In this document: positions 1 through 8,479 of the stretch, one piece after another
Position numbering within the stretch: position 1 is the stretch's first letter
Layout: every line of letters starts with the position of its first letter
From: JANWKQ01 sp964624635
Lineage (GTDB): Bacteria > Bacteroidota > Bacteroidia > CAIKAF01
Assembly: GCA_964624635.1 (NCBI GenBank)
Contig: CAZUXM010000007.1
Span: 16,367 to 80,366 of the forward strand
Length of the DNA stretch: 64,000 nt
Direction of reading: 5' to 3'
The notes under the pieces: generated by a model
What the model saw: only the letters and a program-made list of their open reading frames with translations
Told to the model about the DNA's origin: nothing
The model's database searches: none
Program-made: the position numbers and the translations under genes

Positions 1-460
1 CAGCAGCAATTACATTGGTGTGAAAATCGAAAGACAATGCACCAAACACCCCCCACATTCCATAAAACATGGCCATGCCTAATGCGGCAAATATTCTATC
101 TCCACTTATTTCGGCGATGTATTTATATAAACCATATCCTCCTAATAGTACACAGCCTATTTGAACCAGCAACAATGTATAACTACCAAAAATATAATAG
201 AAGGGAGCAAAAATAAAGAGTACAGGTTCAAAATGGTTTGCCAGTACATTCACCTTTCCGTCCAGCTCATTCATCAATGAATTATAATTCATCCGGCCAT
301 GAGCATAATCCCACAACACCTGGTTTTTGATTCCCAAATCAAAGGCAAAAGTTCTAAAGTTGTAATGATTGTAAATAGAGATTGAAAAGTAAACACAAGC
401 AAAAAATAGGATAATGGCCCAAACGAACCATCCCGGTCTGATTTTGTTGATTATACTCAT
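1..460 (-). CDS. DUF2079-like integral membrane protein, partial (C-terminus beyond window)
   Basis: The reading frame opens with ATG at 460 and runs off the left edge, giving about 153 residues. It begins MSIINKIRPGWFVWAIILF, a first membrane helix, followed by a loop rich in aromatic residues with FRTFAFDLGIKNQVLWDYAH and a later HFEPVLFIFAPFYYIFGSYT stretch. That loop is typical of the DUF2079 family of polytopic membrane proteins, which resemble GT-C glycosyltransferases that use polyprenyl-phosphate sugars. Its start overlaps the stop of the upstream GT2 gene by four bases (ATGA), so the two are probably translationally coupled: the GT2 could make the lipid-linked sugar and this protein could use it. 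The donor-acceptor roles are inference; the family call rests on the N-terminal third only. Confidence 0.7.
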   Translation of the reverse strand, partial: MSIINKIRPGWFVWAIILFFACVYFSISIYNHYNFRTFAFDLGIKNQVLWDYAHGRMNYNSLMNELDGKVNVLANHFEPVLFIFAPFYYIFGSYTLLLVQIGCVLLGGYGLYKYIAEISGDRIFAALGMAMFYGMWGVFGALSFDFHTNVIAA

Positions 461-1182
461 TTGTATACTTTACGATCGAAAAGATTGTAAGTTAAAATAC
501 AATACAAGGCTCTGAAACCATCTCTCCAGCCAATTTTTTTTCCTTCTTCGTAAGTTCTTCCGTAGTAAGATATTCCTACTTCGTATATTCTAATGTTTTT
601 TACTCTCGATATTTTGGCCGTTACTTCAGGTTCAAAACCAAAACGTTTTTCTTTCAACAAAATACTTTGAATGGTTTCTCTCTTAAATAACTTATAACAG
701 GTTTCCATATCTGTAAGATTCAAATTGGTAAACATGTTGCTGGCAAAAGTTAACCATCTATTTCCAATAGAGTGCCAGAAGAAAAGAATACGATGCGGAT
801 TACCTCCCATAAAACGAGACCCATAAACCACATCAGCCATACCATTTAAAACCGGTTTAAGTAATAAATTATATTCCTCCGGGTCATATTCGAGGTCAGC
901 ATCCTGAATGATTACATAATCACCCGTAGCTTTATCAATTCCAGTATGTAAAGCAGCTCCTTTTCCTTTATTTACTTCGTGGTTATATAAAACCAATCCT
1001 GCTTCAGGATGTTGAGCTATGTACTTTTCAATAGCCCCTTTGGTATCATCTTTAGAACAATCATTTACCAGAATGATCTCTTTGGTCATCCCGCCATCAA
1101 GTTGTACGGCTAAAACTTTGTCAAGAATCAGATGTATTGTCTTTTCTTCGTTATATGCTGGTATTACAATAGAAAGTTTCAA
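457..1182 (-). CDS. Family 2 glycosyltransferase, dolichyl/polyprenyl-phosphate sugar synthase type
   Basis: A 241-residue GT-A enzyme. It starts with the canonical SIVIPAYNEEKTI nucleotide-binding strand, has DCSKDDT, the DADLEYDPEEY acidic metal-binding motif near residue 95, and the TDMETCYKLFKRE acceptor-side motif near residue 160, all as in DPM1-like polyisoprenyl-phosphate mannose/glucose synthases. There is no C-terminal transmembrane pair, so it is a soluble or peripheral form of usual length. It is first in an apparent minus-strand pair with the DUF2079 gene, sharing an ATGA overlap. A TACTTTTG box at 1198-1205 (minus strand) fits a Bacteroidota -7 element about 16 bases before the start. 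The transferred sugar cannot be told from sequence. Confidence 0.88.
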   Translation of the reverse strand: MKLSIVIPAYNEEKTIHLILDKVLAVQLDGGMTKEIILVNDCSKDDTKGAIEKYIAQHPEAGLVLYNHEVNKGKGAALHTGIDKATGDYVIIQDADLEYDPEEYNLLLKPVLNGMADVVYGSRFMGGNPHRILFFWHSIGNRWLTFASNMFTNLNLTDMETCYKLFKRETIQSILLKEKRFGFEPEVTAKISRVKNIRIYEVGISYYGRTYEEGKKIGWRDGFRALYCILTYNLFDRKVYK

Positions 1183-1231
1183 AAAGGTAATTTTTTACAA
1201 AAGTAATAATTTAAGGTAAGCTAAGTCTTGA

Positions 1232-2740
1232 TTAATGGAGTTTATAAATACTTATGTCATTATATTCGCCAACCTTTAAGCTAAAATACTTGTAGAATTC
1301 GGGGTTTTGAGCAATACTGGTATCATTAATAACAGCATAATCACAAGCATTAAAGGCATCATGAAGTTTTTTAGAATTTGTACCGGTATCTAAAGTCCAC
1401 CCCTTTCTGTTCATTAGATAAAGGGAGTTATTATATGATGGATCAGAATATGTAGCAATTTGGCTCCCATAGGGTATCCCAATTTTGGATAAATAAGACT
1501 CGAGGTTATAATATGATTTATAAATAGGATTGCCTTCATCGAATCGGGCATATACGCTCCTTTTTATAAATGATGATTGATGAAATACTAAAATGCCAAA
1601 TGATAAAACTAATGCCCAACGAATGGGTATTTTTTGATTTAGTTCGACCAATAAATTTATTACCCAAATGAGGAAAAACAATAACGATACTTGAAAAGGA
1701 ATCCAATAATAAAAATGAACAGGAGATTTTTGAAAAACAACAAGATATAATGGTATCCCCGATATAATTACACCTATTGATACAATTAATAACCAACTTA
1801 TTCCCTTTCGATAAAATATTAGACCAACAATAAAAAGAATCAATAAAATAAAGTAATAGCTATTGGAATAATAATGCTCCTTTAACTCCCAACTAAGTAG
1901 CAATCCTTTTTTTAAATCAGTGAATGATTCTGGTGGAAGAAACTCCAATAGAAATGTAAAAATATGGTACGTATGAATTATATGATGTGCATAGAGCGTC
2001 CATAAAAATCCACATAAAATGGGAACAATCATTAATATAACCAAAAGAGCTTTATTTATTCTATTTACAAATATTGATTTTCTATTGAAGTAAAAATATA
2101 TCAAGGCTACAGCTAAAAATGGGAAAAATGTTGATAGTTTGATAAGTATTGCAAGTGTTGCAAAGAAAGAACATAGTATATAGTGCCTGGTTTTTATTTT
2201 TTCCTTGGGCATTGTTAAATAATAAAACGCTATAATAATAAATGCCAGTGATGGAGTGTCTGGTAAAAATGAAATGGAATAATATAGAATATTGGGAGAA
2301 AGTAGCCAACAGACTATTACCCCTGCAGACAGTAAAGGATCTTTGATATACCTGTTAGCTAATAAAAATGAATATATGAATCCTATAACGGTTATTAATA
2401 ATACAAAACCTCTGTGTAACCATTCCTTAAATCCAAATGCATCATACAATTTTGAAACAGAATAAGGTATTAATGGAAATTCTCCTGCAGTTATCCCTTC
2501 AGGATTTCTATGAGTTCTATGGCATCTGGGTAACCAAAAAGAGGGATGATCCATATGATATGTAAGTGCCATAGATGCCCTATCTATTTGAGCCCATTCA
2601 TGTTCTCCAACAGGACGCGATATTATATGATTATCAATATTACTTTGATAATATAAATATCCTATTCCAATGATTAAAACAACAACTGCAACTAACCAGT
2701 ATATTTTTTTTTTAGAATAAGAGTCATTAATACTCATCAT
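1232..2740 (-). CDS. GT39/ArnT-like polytopic membrane glycosyltransferase
   Basis: A 502-residue protein with about ten hydrophobic segments. After the first helix comes a long extracytoplasmic loop with RPVGEHEWAQIDRASMA, which carries the acidic residues expected near the catalytic loop of GT-C enzymes (PMT_2/GT39, ArnT family), and later GEFPLIPYSVSKLYDAFG. A soluble C-terminal part of about 100 residues follows. Such enzymes move a sugar from polyprenyl phosphate to lipid or protein on the periplasmic face. It sits beside the GT2 and DUF2079 genes and points the same way, so a shared envelope-glycosylation job is likely but not shown. The start has two consecutive Met codons; either is possible. 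Acceptor unknown. Confidence 0.65.
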   Translation of the reverse strand: MMSINDSYSKKKIYWLVAVVVLIIGIGYLYYQSNIDNHIISRPVGEHEWAQIDRASMALTYHMDHPSFWLPRCHRTHRNPEGITAGEFPLIPYSVSKLYDAFGFKEWLHRGFVLLITVIGFIYSFLLANRYIKDPLLSAGVIVCWLLSPNILYYSISFLPDTPSLAFIIIAFYYLTMPKEKIKTRHYILCSFFATLAILIKLSTFFPFLAVALIYFYFNRKSIFVNRINKALLVILMIVPILCGFLWTLYAHHIIHTYHIFTFLLEFLPPESFTDLKKGLLLSWELKEHYYSNSYYFILLILFIVGLIFYRKGISWLLIVSIGVIISGIPLYLVVFQKSPVHFYYWIPFQVSLLFFLIWVINLLVELNQKIPIRWALVLSFGILVFHQSSFIKRSVYARFDEGNPIYKSYYNLESYLSKIGIPYGSQIATYSDPSYNNSLYLMNRKGWTLDTGTNSKKLHDAFNACDYAVINDTSIAQNPEFYKYFSLKVGEYNDISIYKLH

Positions 2741-2756
2741 TCAAATCTAATGAAGG

Positions 2757-3410
2757 TTAAAAACTCATTTCAGGAATATCTCCTTCCACAATCAATCTGC
2801 CGGCTGTTTTCGATTTAATCTCTTCAACCGTTACACCTGGAGCTCTTTCAAGTAGTTTAAATCCATTAGGTGTTACATCAAAAACGCCTAAATCACTCAC
2901 TACTTTTTTTACACACCCTAAACCTGTAATCGGTAATGTACATTTTGGCAGTAATTTACTATTACCTGCTTTATCACAGTGTTGCATGGCAACAATAATA
3001 TTTTTTGCACTGGCCACTAAATCCATAGCTCCCCCCATTCCTTTTACCATTTTACCCGGAACTTTCCAATTGGCAATATCTCCATTATCAGCTACTTCCA
3101 TAGCTCCCAAAACGGTTAAATCAACTTTACCGGCTCTGATCATTCCAAAGCTCATAGCACTATCAAAAATACTTGACCCCGGCAAGGTGGTAATGGTTTG
3201 TTTACCAGCGTTAATGGTATCAGCGTCCTCTTCACCTTCTATTGGAAATGGACCCATTCCCAACAACCCGTTTTCACTTTGTAAAATAATAGTCATTCCT
3301 TCAGGAACATAATTAGCCACCAACGTAGGAATTCCAATTCCCAAATTAACATACATCCCGTCTTTTAATTCGCGGGCAATGCGTTTAGCTATACCGAACT
3401 TATCAAGCAT
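2757..3410 (-). CDS. scoB: 3-oxoacid CoA-transferase subunit B
   Basis: A 217-residue B subunit of succinyl-CoA:3-ketoacid CoA-transferase, full length. It shows MYVNLGIGIPTLVANYVPEG and the catalytic motif SENGLLGMGPFP, in which Glu46 is the residue that forms the glutamyl-CoA thioester in this family, then GGAMDLV and GLGCVKKVVSDLGVFDV. The enzyme activates acetoacetate in ketone-body or butyrate-type metabolism. The A subunit, normally the immediate neighbour, is absent here; the only A-subunit gene in the window is at 42733-43431 on the opposite strand, next to the penicillin-binding proteins. The gene lies 16 bases upstream of the GT39-like gene and could share its transcript, although no functional link is obvious. 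Confidence 0.93.
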   Translation of the reverse strand: MLDKFGIAKRIARELKDGMYVNLGIGIPTLVANYVPEGMTIILQSENGLLGMGPFPIEGEEDADTINAGKQTITTLPGSSIFDSAMSFGMIRAGKVDLTVLGAMEVADNGDIANWKVPGKMVKGMGGAMDLVASAKNIIVAMQHCDKAGNSKLLPKCTLPITGLGCVKKVVSDLGVFDVTPNGFKLLERAPGVTVEEIKSKTAGRLIVEGDIPEMSF

Positions 3411-3615
3411 GTTGCTGATTTTTAAAGTGCCGAAAATAGTGATTTTTTTGGGTTTTTGCCTTTGTTCAAGGCTTTCTTACTTAGTAATATTCTCATCTTT
3501 AATATCTCCTATTGGGGTTGGCACCATCTTTGAAAGGTTTGATACAGCAAAAATTTTTATGTTTTGTAAAACTATATCAAAAATGGGCTACATTTACTTA
3601 CAACCAAAAAAACAG

Positions 3616-4098
3616 ATGATAAAACAAAAACTAACTCAACTTAGCCTCCTTGTATTTTTTTCAGCAGCTACCACCTGTTTTGCACAGCAAAACACAGAAG
3701 CTGCCGGAGGAAATGCTACCGGGGCCGGGGGCTCCGTCAGCTATTCAGTAGGACAAACAGACTACCATTATCTATCCGGGTCCAACGGAAACGTGAATGA
3801 AGGGGTACAACAACCCTATGAGATTTTTACATTTAGTGTAGATGATAATGCTTCACAATGGGGATTGTCGGTATATCCAAACCCTACTTCTGATGTATTG
3901 TATCTAAAAATCGAAAAAGAAAATTTTGCTAATCTACAATATCAACTCATAGATATGAATGGCAAGGTAATTTTGAATAATAATATTCAGAATAGCGTTA
4001 CCGAAATCAATATGAAATCAATCTCTTCTTCTACTTATTTTCTAACAGTAATCAACAACAAACAAACCATCACCACATTTAAGATCATTAAAAAATAA
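3616..4098 (+). CDS. Short secreted protein with T9SS type A sorting domain
   Basis: Translation from the ATG at 3616 gives 160 residues with a clean signal peptide (MIKQKLTQLSLLVFFSAATT, cleavage near CFAQ). A Gly/Ala-rich stretch follows (AAGGNATGAGGSVSYSVGQT), then a C-terminal domain beginning SVYPNPTSDVLYLKI and ending in TTFKIIKK, the hallmark of type IX secretion system cargo. The frame stays open upstream to 3379, but that extension would bury the signal peptide, so 3616 is preferred; an ATG at 3595 is also possible. It is followed by a second secreted-protein gene after only four bases, so they probably form a pair. Proteins of this short kind often occur as arrays in Bacteroidota; no enzymatic domain is visible. 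Confidence 0.75.
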   Translation: MIKQKLTQLSLLVFFSAATTCFAQQNTEAAGGNATGAGGSVSYSVGQTDYHYLSGSNGNVNEGVQQPYEIFTFSVDDNASQWGLSVYPNPTSDVLYLKIEKENFANLQYQLIDMNGKVILNNNIQNSVTEINMKSISSSTYFLTVINNKQTITTFKIIKK

Positions 4099-4102
4099 TC
4101 AT

Positions 4103-5338
4103 ATGAAAAAAGTATTTATACTATTAGGATTTGTATTTGCAGGTATTCATGTATTTGCACAAGCTCCGGATAAAATGAGCTATCAGGCAGTGATAAGAAA
4201 TGCATCCAACAATTTAGTGGTGAGCAGCCCTGTTGGAATGAGAATTAGTATTCTGCAAGGCACACCTACAGGAACTGCCGAATATGTAGAAACACAAACC
4301 CCTACTTCCAATGTAAACGGTTTGGTAAGTATTGAAGTAGGTACAGGAACCCTGGTATCAGGAAGCTTTTCTACTATCAACTGGTCGGCAGGACCTTATT
4401 TTATAAAAACAGAAACAGATCCAACAGGTGGTACCACTTACACTATCACCGGAACCTCGCAGTTATTAAGTGTACCTTATGCATTACATGCAAAAACAGC
4501 TGCTAACGTACCTACCAATATCAGTTCACTAATCAATGATGCCGGATATTTAACCTCTGAGGTGGACGGGTCTGTTACCAATGAAATTCAAACCATTTCA
4601 CGAACAGGTACTACTGTTACTCTAAGTAATGGAGGTGGATCATATACTGATTCAGTAAATGTTTATACAGGTGGCAGTGGTATTACCATTACAGGAACTG
4701 TTATCAGCACTCCGGGAGTAAATATAGGCGATGTAAAACATGGATATCAAAGTGGTGATCATAATGGTTGGTATTTATTAGATGGAAGGTCATTAACATT
4801 GTTACCAGCCAATGCACAAACGAATGCCTCCAATATTGGCATTACTGTTAATCTTCCCAACGCAACGAATAGATTTTTAGCAGATATTGGTGCAGTAGGT
4901 TCAACAGGAGGAGCAGCTACCATTACGGTTGCTCAATCTAATTTACCCAATGTAAGTTTTACAGGAACAGCCGCTTCTAATGGAGCACATAATCACAGCG
5001 TAGACCCAGCAGCATTTAATACAGCTTCCGGAGGATCTCATTCGCATGATTTGGTAAGTTCACCAATGGATATTAATGATGCTACCGCCCAAGGGTGGCC
5101 TGCCGGTAATAATCACAATGGATTTAGAACAACAGATCGTTCTAATTTAAGCTTGACGAACCCATCAATGATTTCCGGAGGAGCTCATACACATTCTATT
5201 GATGTTCCATCTACTACCACATCAAATGATGGAGCTCATACACATACGGTAAGTGTTAATAGTGGTGGAACTGGTGCTGCTATTAATATTACCAATCCCT
5301 ATTTAAGTGTAAATACATTTATCTATTTGGGACAGTAA
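4103..5338 (+). CDS. Secreted protein with phage tail-collar-like, His-rich C-terminal domain
   Basis: A 411-residue protein with a signal peptide (MKKVFILLGFVFAGIHVFAQ). The N-terminal half, with MSYQAVIRNASNNLV and SVPYALHAKTA, is the conserved front end of a large family of secreted Bacteroidota proteins. The C-terminal half switches to a tail-collar/short-tail-fibre style: GDVKHGYQSGDHNGWYLLDGR, LPNATNRFLADIGAVGSTGG, then HxH motifs (HNHS, HSHD, HTHS, HTHT). In phage fibres such HxH pairs bind an iron column inside a trimeric needle, so a trimeric surface fibre is plausible. No T9SS sorting domain is visible. It lies four bases after the T9SS-sorted gene and ends at a bidirectional terminator. 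Function unknown. Confidence 0.65.
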   Translation: MKKVFILLGFVFAGIHVFAQAPDKMSYQAVIRNASNNLVVSSPVGMRISILQGTPTGTAEYVETQTPTSNVNGLVSIEVGTGTLVSGSFSTINWSAGPYFIKTETDPTGGTTYTITGTSQLLSVPYALHAKTAANVPTNISSLINDAGYLTSEVDGSVTNEIQTISRTGTTVTLSNGGGSYTDSVNVYTGGSGITITGTVISTPGVNIGDVKHGYQSGDHNGWYLLDGRSLTLLPANAQTNASNIGITVNLPNATNRFLADIGAVGSTGGAATITVAQSNLPNVSFTGTAASNGAHNHSVDPAAFNTASGGSHSHDLVSSPMDINDATAQGWPAGNNHNGFRTTDRSNLSLTNPSMISGGAHTHSIDVPSTTTSNDGAHTHTVSVNSGGTGAAINITNPYLSVNTFIYLGQ

Positions 5339-5353
5339 GTCATTTGTATTAAT

Positions 5354-5416
5354 AAAAAATCCCACCTCTTTTTATCTTCGACATGCTCAGATTGACAAAA
5401 GAGGTGGGATTTTTTT
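5354..5416. terminator. Bidirectional intrinsic terminator with 19-bp perfect stem
   Basis: Two arms, 5354-5372 and the reverse complement at about 5397-5416, form a perfect stem around CCCACCTC/GAGGTGGG with A-tracts on one side and T-tracts on the other. It can therefore terminate both the + strand collar-protein gene and the convergent M1 peptidase gene. The 24-base loop reads TATCTTCGACATGCTCAG plus six bases, and resembles a sequence found in many dispersed intergenic hairpins of bacterial genomes. Confidence 0.85.
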
Positions 5417-5422
5417 GTATTT

Positions 5423-7777
5423 CTATTTATTATTCTTCGCCTTCTGCATCGGATTGTTGGCATTATTTCCTCCGCGAATTTGTACTTTGTTTTTAAACAA
5501 TTCGAAACGGGTAGTTGTGCCTCCTTTAGGCCATTGATTATTTTTAGTATCAATATCTGAGGTTTCAAGATATGGGTCAAGTACAATACTGTCCACCTCT
5601 TTATCTTTTAGAAAAGCTTTCATTACATTCTTTTCGTTTTTACGCCAGATGTATGCACTAATTCTTTCTACTTCACTTGAACCATCTTTATAGTTCCATT
5701 GTAAAATAATAGGCATTACTAAACCACCTTTGTTGGTAAACTGTATCTCGTAAATATATTTTCCTTCGTATTGTTTAAAATCTTCAGGATTTAAAGTTTC
5801 AAGATTTTGATATCGATTTTCTATTACTTGTTTTGCTTCTTCATTCGTCGGAACATAGTAATAATAAAAATCACGAAGTGAAGTATCAATATCCACCAAA
5901 AACTTCATTCCACTTTGTTTGTTTCTGATTTTTGAAATATGATCGAATTCTTTTTTGTTATTGGTACCTCTCCTAAATGTTGTATCCATTTTTACAGGAA
6001 CAGATTCACCATAAACTACCTGATACGCTTTTACTGAGTCCATAGAAATGTCTACTGGTTGAATATCATAAAACCAACCCCTCCAGAACCAATCTAAATC
6101 AACTCCCGAAGCATCTTCCATCGTACGGAAAAAGTCGGCTGGGGTAGGATGTTTATACGCCCAACGACGGCAATATTCTTTGAAGGCATAATCAAATAAC
6201 TCACGACCCATAATGGTTTCTCTGAGTATATTTAATCCTGTAGCAGGTTTACCATAAGCATTGTTTCCAAAACCAATAATATTTTCGCTATTCGTCATGA
6301 TAGGTTCCAGTTGATTCGAGGGCATTTTCATATAATCAACAATCTTATGAGCCGGACCTCTTCTGCTTGGATAGTTGTTATCAAACTCTTGTTCTGCTAA
6401 AAACTGTACAAAAGTATTTAGCCCTTCGTCCATCCAACTCCATTGACGTTCATCTGAGTTAATTATCATTGGGAAAAAGTTATGCCCAACTTCATGTATA
6501 ATAACTCCTATCATTCCGTATTTGGTGGCTTCGCTATAGGTTCCATCTGCTTCAGTTCTTCCAAAGTTGAAAGAAATCATTGGGTATTCCATTCCATTCG
6601 CAGCCTCCACACTGATGGCAACAGGGTATTGGTAGGGAATCGTAAATTTTGAATATACTTTGATGGTATGCGCTACCACTTTTGTTGAATATTTTGAATA
6701 CAGTGCATACGCTTCATCAGGATAATAACTCATACACATGGTTTTTTTGCCCTCAACGTTAATTCCCATCGCGTCCCAAACAAATTTACGTGAACTTCCC
6801 CAAGCAAAATCCCTTACATTGGTCGCTTTATAATTCCAGGTTCTGTAGTTTGTTAGATTCGGATTTTTTTCTTTTGCCAGTGCTTCTTCACGAGTAACTA
6901 TTTCAATTGGTTGATTAGAATTTTGTGCTTGTTTCCAACGTGATTGTTCTGCTTTTGTAAGCAGTTTTGAATAATTGGTACATTCGCCCGTAGCGCCTAT
7001 GATGTGATCCGCAGGAACTTTCATGGTAACATCAAAGTTTCCGAAAGCCAATGCAAATTCTCCTCTACCGGTAAATTGTTTATTGTTCCAGCCTTGATAA
7101 TCACTATAAACACACATCCGGGGGTACCATTGGGTAATGGTAAATACATAATTGCCATCATCAAATTTTTCGTAACCTCCTCGTCCTCCTATTTTCATTC
7201 TCTCAGGAATTTTATAATTCCATTTGATTTTAAAAACGTATTTTCCTTTGGATTTGATGGGAGCCGGTAAATCAATCCGCATCATCGTATTGTTGATGGT
7301 ATATGGTAATAATTTGCCTTTTGAATCGGTTACCGAAATAATATTTACTCCATACCCCTCTAAATTTTTTTTGAAATTTAATTGATTGATATCACCGGTC
7401 GTTAACGGATAATCGATACTGCTGTTATCAAAATTATTGCTCTCGTTTTCGGGATTGTGCTGGTTTTCGTCAAGCTGTAACCATAAATAACTCAACTTAT
7501 CAGGTGAATTGTTGTAATAGGTAATCTCTTCTTCTCCCTCTAATCGTAAATCTTTTTCATTGAGAAAAGCATCGATTTTATAATCTGCCCTTTGTTGCCA
7601 GTACTCATGACCGGGGGCTCCGGAAGCAGTACGAAAATTATTGGCATCAGGTAAAATGGTGCCTAACTGTTCAAATTTATTCCCGTGGTTGGAGGTGGGA
7701 TTATTTTGAATGTTTTGTAAAAATATGCTTGATTGGGCTGAAATGAAACCAATAAATAACCAAATGGATTTTTTCAT
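5423..7777 (-). CDS. M1 family zinc metallopeptidase, secreted
   Basis: A 784-residue gluzincin aminopeptidase-like protein with an N-terminal signal peptide (MKKSIWLFIGFISAQSSIF). The zinc site is intact: HEVGHNFFP with His428, Glu429 and His432, and the third ligand Glu451 in WSWMDEGLNTF, exactly 19 residues after the second His, as in family M1. The N-terminal region with YKIDAFLNEKDLRLEGEEEI is the usual saddle-like beta domain. The last ~220 residues are beta-rich and end in a Lys/Asn-rich tail with no sorting domain, so it is probably periplasmic. The Bacteroidota M1 subgroup is often encoded beside HupE/UreJ and DUF6702 genes, as here. Substrate not known. Confidence 0.92.
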   Translation of the reverse strand: MKKSIWLFIGFISAQSSIFLQNIQNNPTSNHGNKFEQLGTILPDANNFRTASGAPGHEYWQQRADYKIDAFLNEKDLRLEGEEEITYYNNSPDKLSYLWLQLDENQHNPENESNNFDNSSIDYPLTTGDINQLNFKKNLEGYGVNIISVTDSKGKLLPYTINNTMMRIDLPAPIKSKGKYVFKIKWNYKIPERMKIGGRGGYEKFDDGNYVFTITQWYPRMCVYSDYQGWNNKQFTGRGEFALAFGNFDVTMKVPADHIIGATGECTNYSKLLTKAEQSRWKQAQNSNQPIEIVTREEALAKEKNPNLTNYRTWNYKATNVRDFAWGSSRKFVWDAMGINVEGKKTMCMSYYPDEAYALYSKYSTKVVAHTIKVYSKFTIPYQYPVAISVEAANGMEYPMISFNFGRTEADGTYSEATKYGMIGVIIHEVGHNFFPMIINSDERQWSWMDEGLNTFVQFLAEQEFDNNYPSRRGPAHKIVDYMKMPSNQLEPIMTNSENIIGFGNNAYGKPATGLNILRETIMGRELFDYAFKEYCRRWAYKHPTPADFFRTMEDASGVDLDWFWRGWFYDIQPVDISMDSVKAYQVVYGESVPVKMDTTFRRGTNNKKEFDHISKIRNKQSGMKFLVDIDTSLRDFYYYYVPTNEEAKQVIENRYQNLETLNPEDFKQYEGKYIYEIQFTNKGGLVMPIILQWNYKDGSSEVERISAYIWRKNEKNVMKAFLKDKEVDSIVLDPYLETSDIDTKNNQWPKGGTTTRFELFKNKVQIRGGNNANNPMQKAKNNK

Positions 7778-7848
7778 GTCAGTTTAAATAAGGGGCTAAT
7801 CTAACCAAATTAATTTTTAAAAAACTTCAAAAACCGTTAAATAGTAGG

Positions 7849-8424
7849 TTATAGTCTTTCCATCGCCATAATAAAAGCCACACCAAAAGCAGCTGAGGAT
7901 ATAAAAGATCTCCAGGTATGGCTGGTGATACTCAGCAGTTTTGTAAGCAATAACGTGATGATAGATATTACACCAATAATTAAAATCTGACCGGCCTCAA
8001 GACCCAAATTAAAATACAATAGAGGCAGAGTAATATCTGTCGCTTTGCCCAGTAACGATTTTAGCAGTACTGAAAACCCTAAGCCATGTATCAAACCAAA
8101 GAAAATAACCATTACAATGTGAGTTAGAATGTTTTTATTACCTCCCCTTTTTATAGACATAAGATTTACCAAAGCTGTTAACAAGATGGTACAAGGAATC
8201 AGAAACTCTACCAATGCGGTTTTAACTTTTACCAATTCCAAAACACTTAATGCAAGTGTAATACAATGCCCTATTGTAAAAGCCGTAACTAAAGCCAGGG
8301 TTTTTTTCCAGTCTTTTAAAGCAAACCCCGAAAACAGTACCAATAAAAAAAGGATATGATCATATGCTTTTAAATCAGCAATGTGCCATAACCCTTCGGT
8401 AAACCATAGTGAAAAGTCGTTCAA
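7849..8424 (-). CDS. HupE/UreJ family membrane protein
   Basis: A 191-residue protein with about six membrane helices. Diagnostic features are the N-terminal AYDHILFLLVLFSGF motif, with Asp-His in the first helix, then LVTAFTIGHCITLALSVL and FGLIHGLGFSVLLKSLLG, giving three conserved His residues buried in helices. HupE and UreJ proteins are nickel or cobalt permeases in hydrogenase and urease systems, but this Bacteroidota branch occurs with no such enzymes, and none is encoded here. It is 71 bases upstream of the M1 metallopeptidase on the same strand and divergent from the DUF6702 gene. Metal transport for a zinc peptidase is an attractive guess only. Confidence 0.85.
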   Translation of the reverse strand: MNDFSLWFTEGLWHIADLKAYDHILFLLVLFSGFALKDWKKTLALVTAFTIGHCITLALSVLELVKVKTALVEFLIPCTILLTALVNLMSIKRGGNKNILTHIVMVIFFGLIHGLGFSVLLKSLLGKATDITLPLLYFNLGLEAGQILIIGVISIITLLLTKLLSITSHTWRSFISSAAFGVAFIMAMERL

Positions 8425-8466
8425 TATTTTTGGAATTATTAATTAATAGTTTTATCTGTATTACTG

Positions 8467-8474
8467 TATATTTG
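8467..8474 (+). promoter_or_regulatory. TATATTTG -7 box almost touching the DUF6702 start
   Basis: TATATTTG matches the Bacteroidota TAnnTTTG element and ends five bases before the ATG at 8480. If used, transcription would start at or near the start codon, giving a leaderless or nearly leaderless mRNA. No TTG at the usual upstream spacing is evident. Confidence 0.5.
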
Positions 8475-8479
8475 TAAAA

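Noticed and set aside
4720..5338. Prophage remnant suggested by the tail-collar domain
   Set aside because: No other phage structural, replication or integration gene is nearby, and the N-terminus is a typical Bacteroidota secreted protein with signal peptide.
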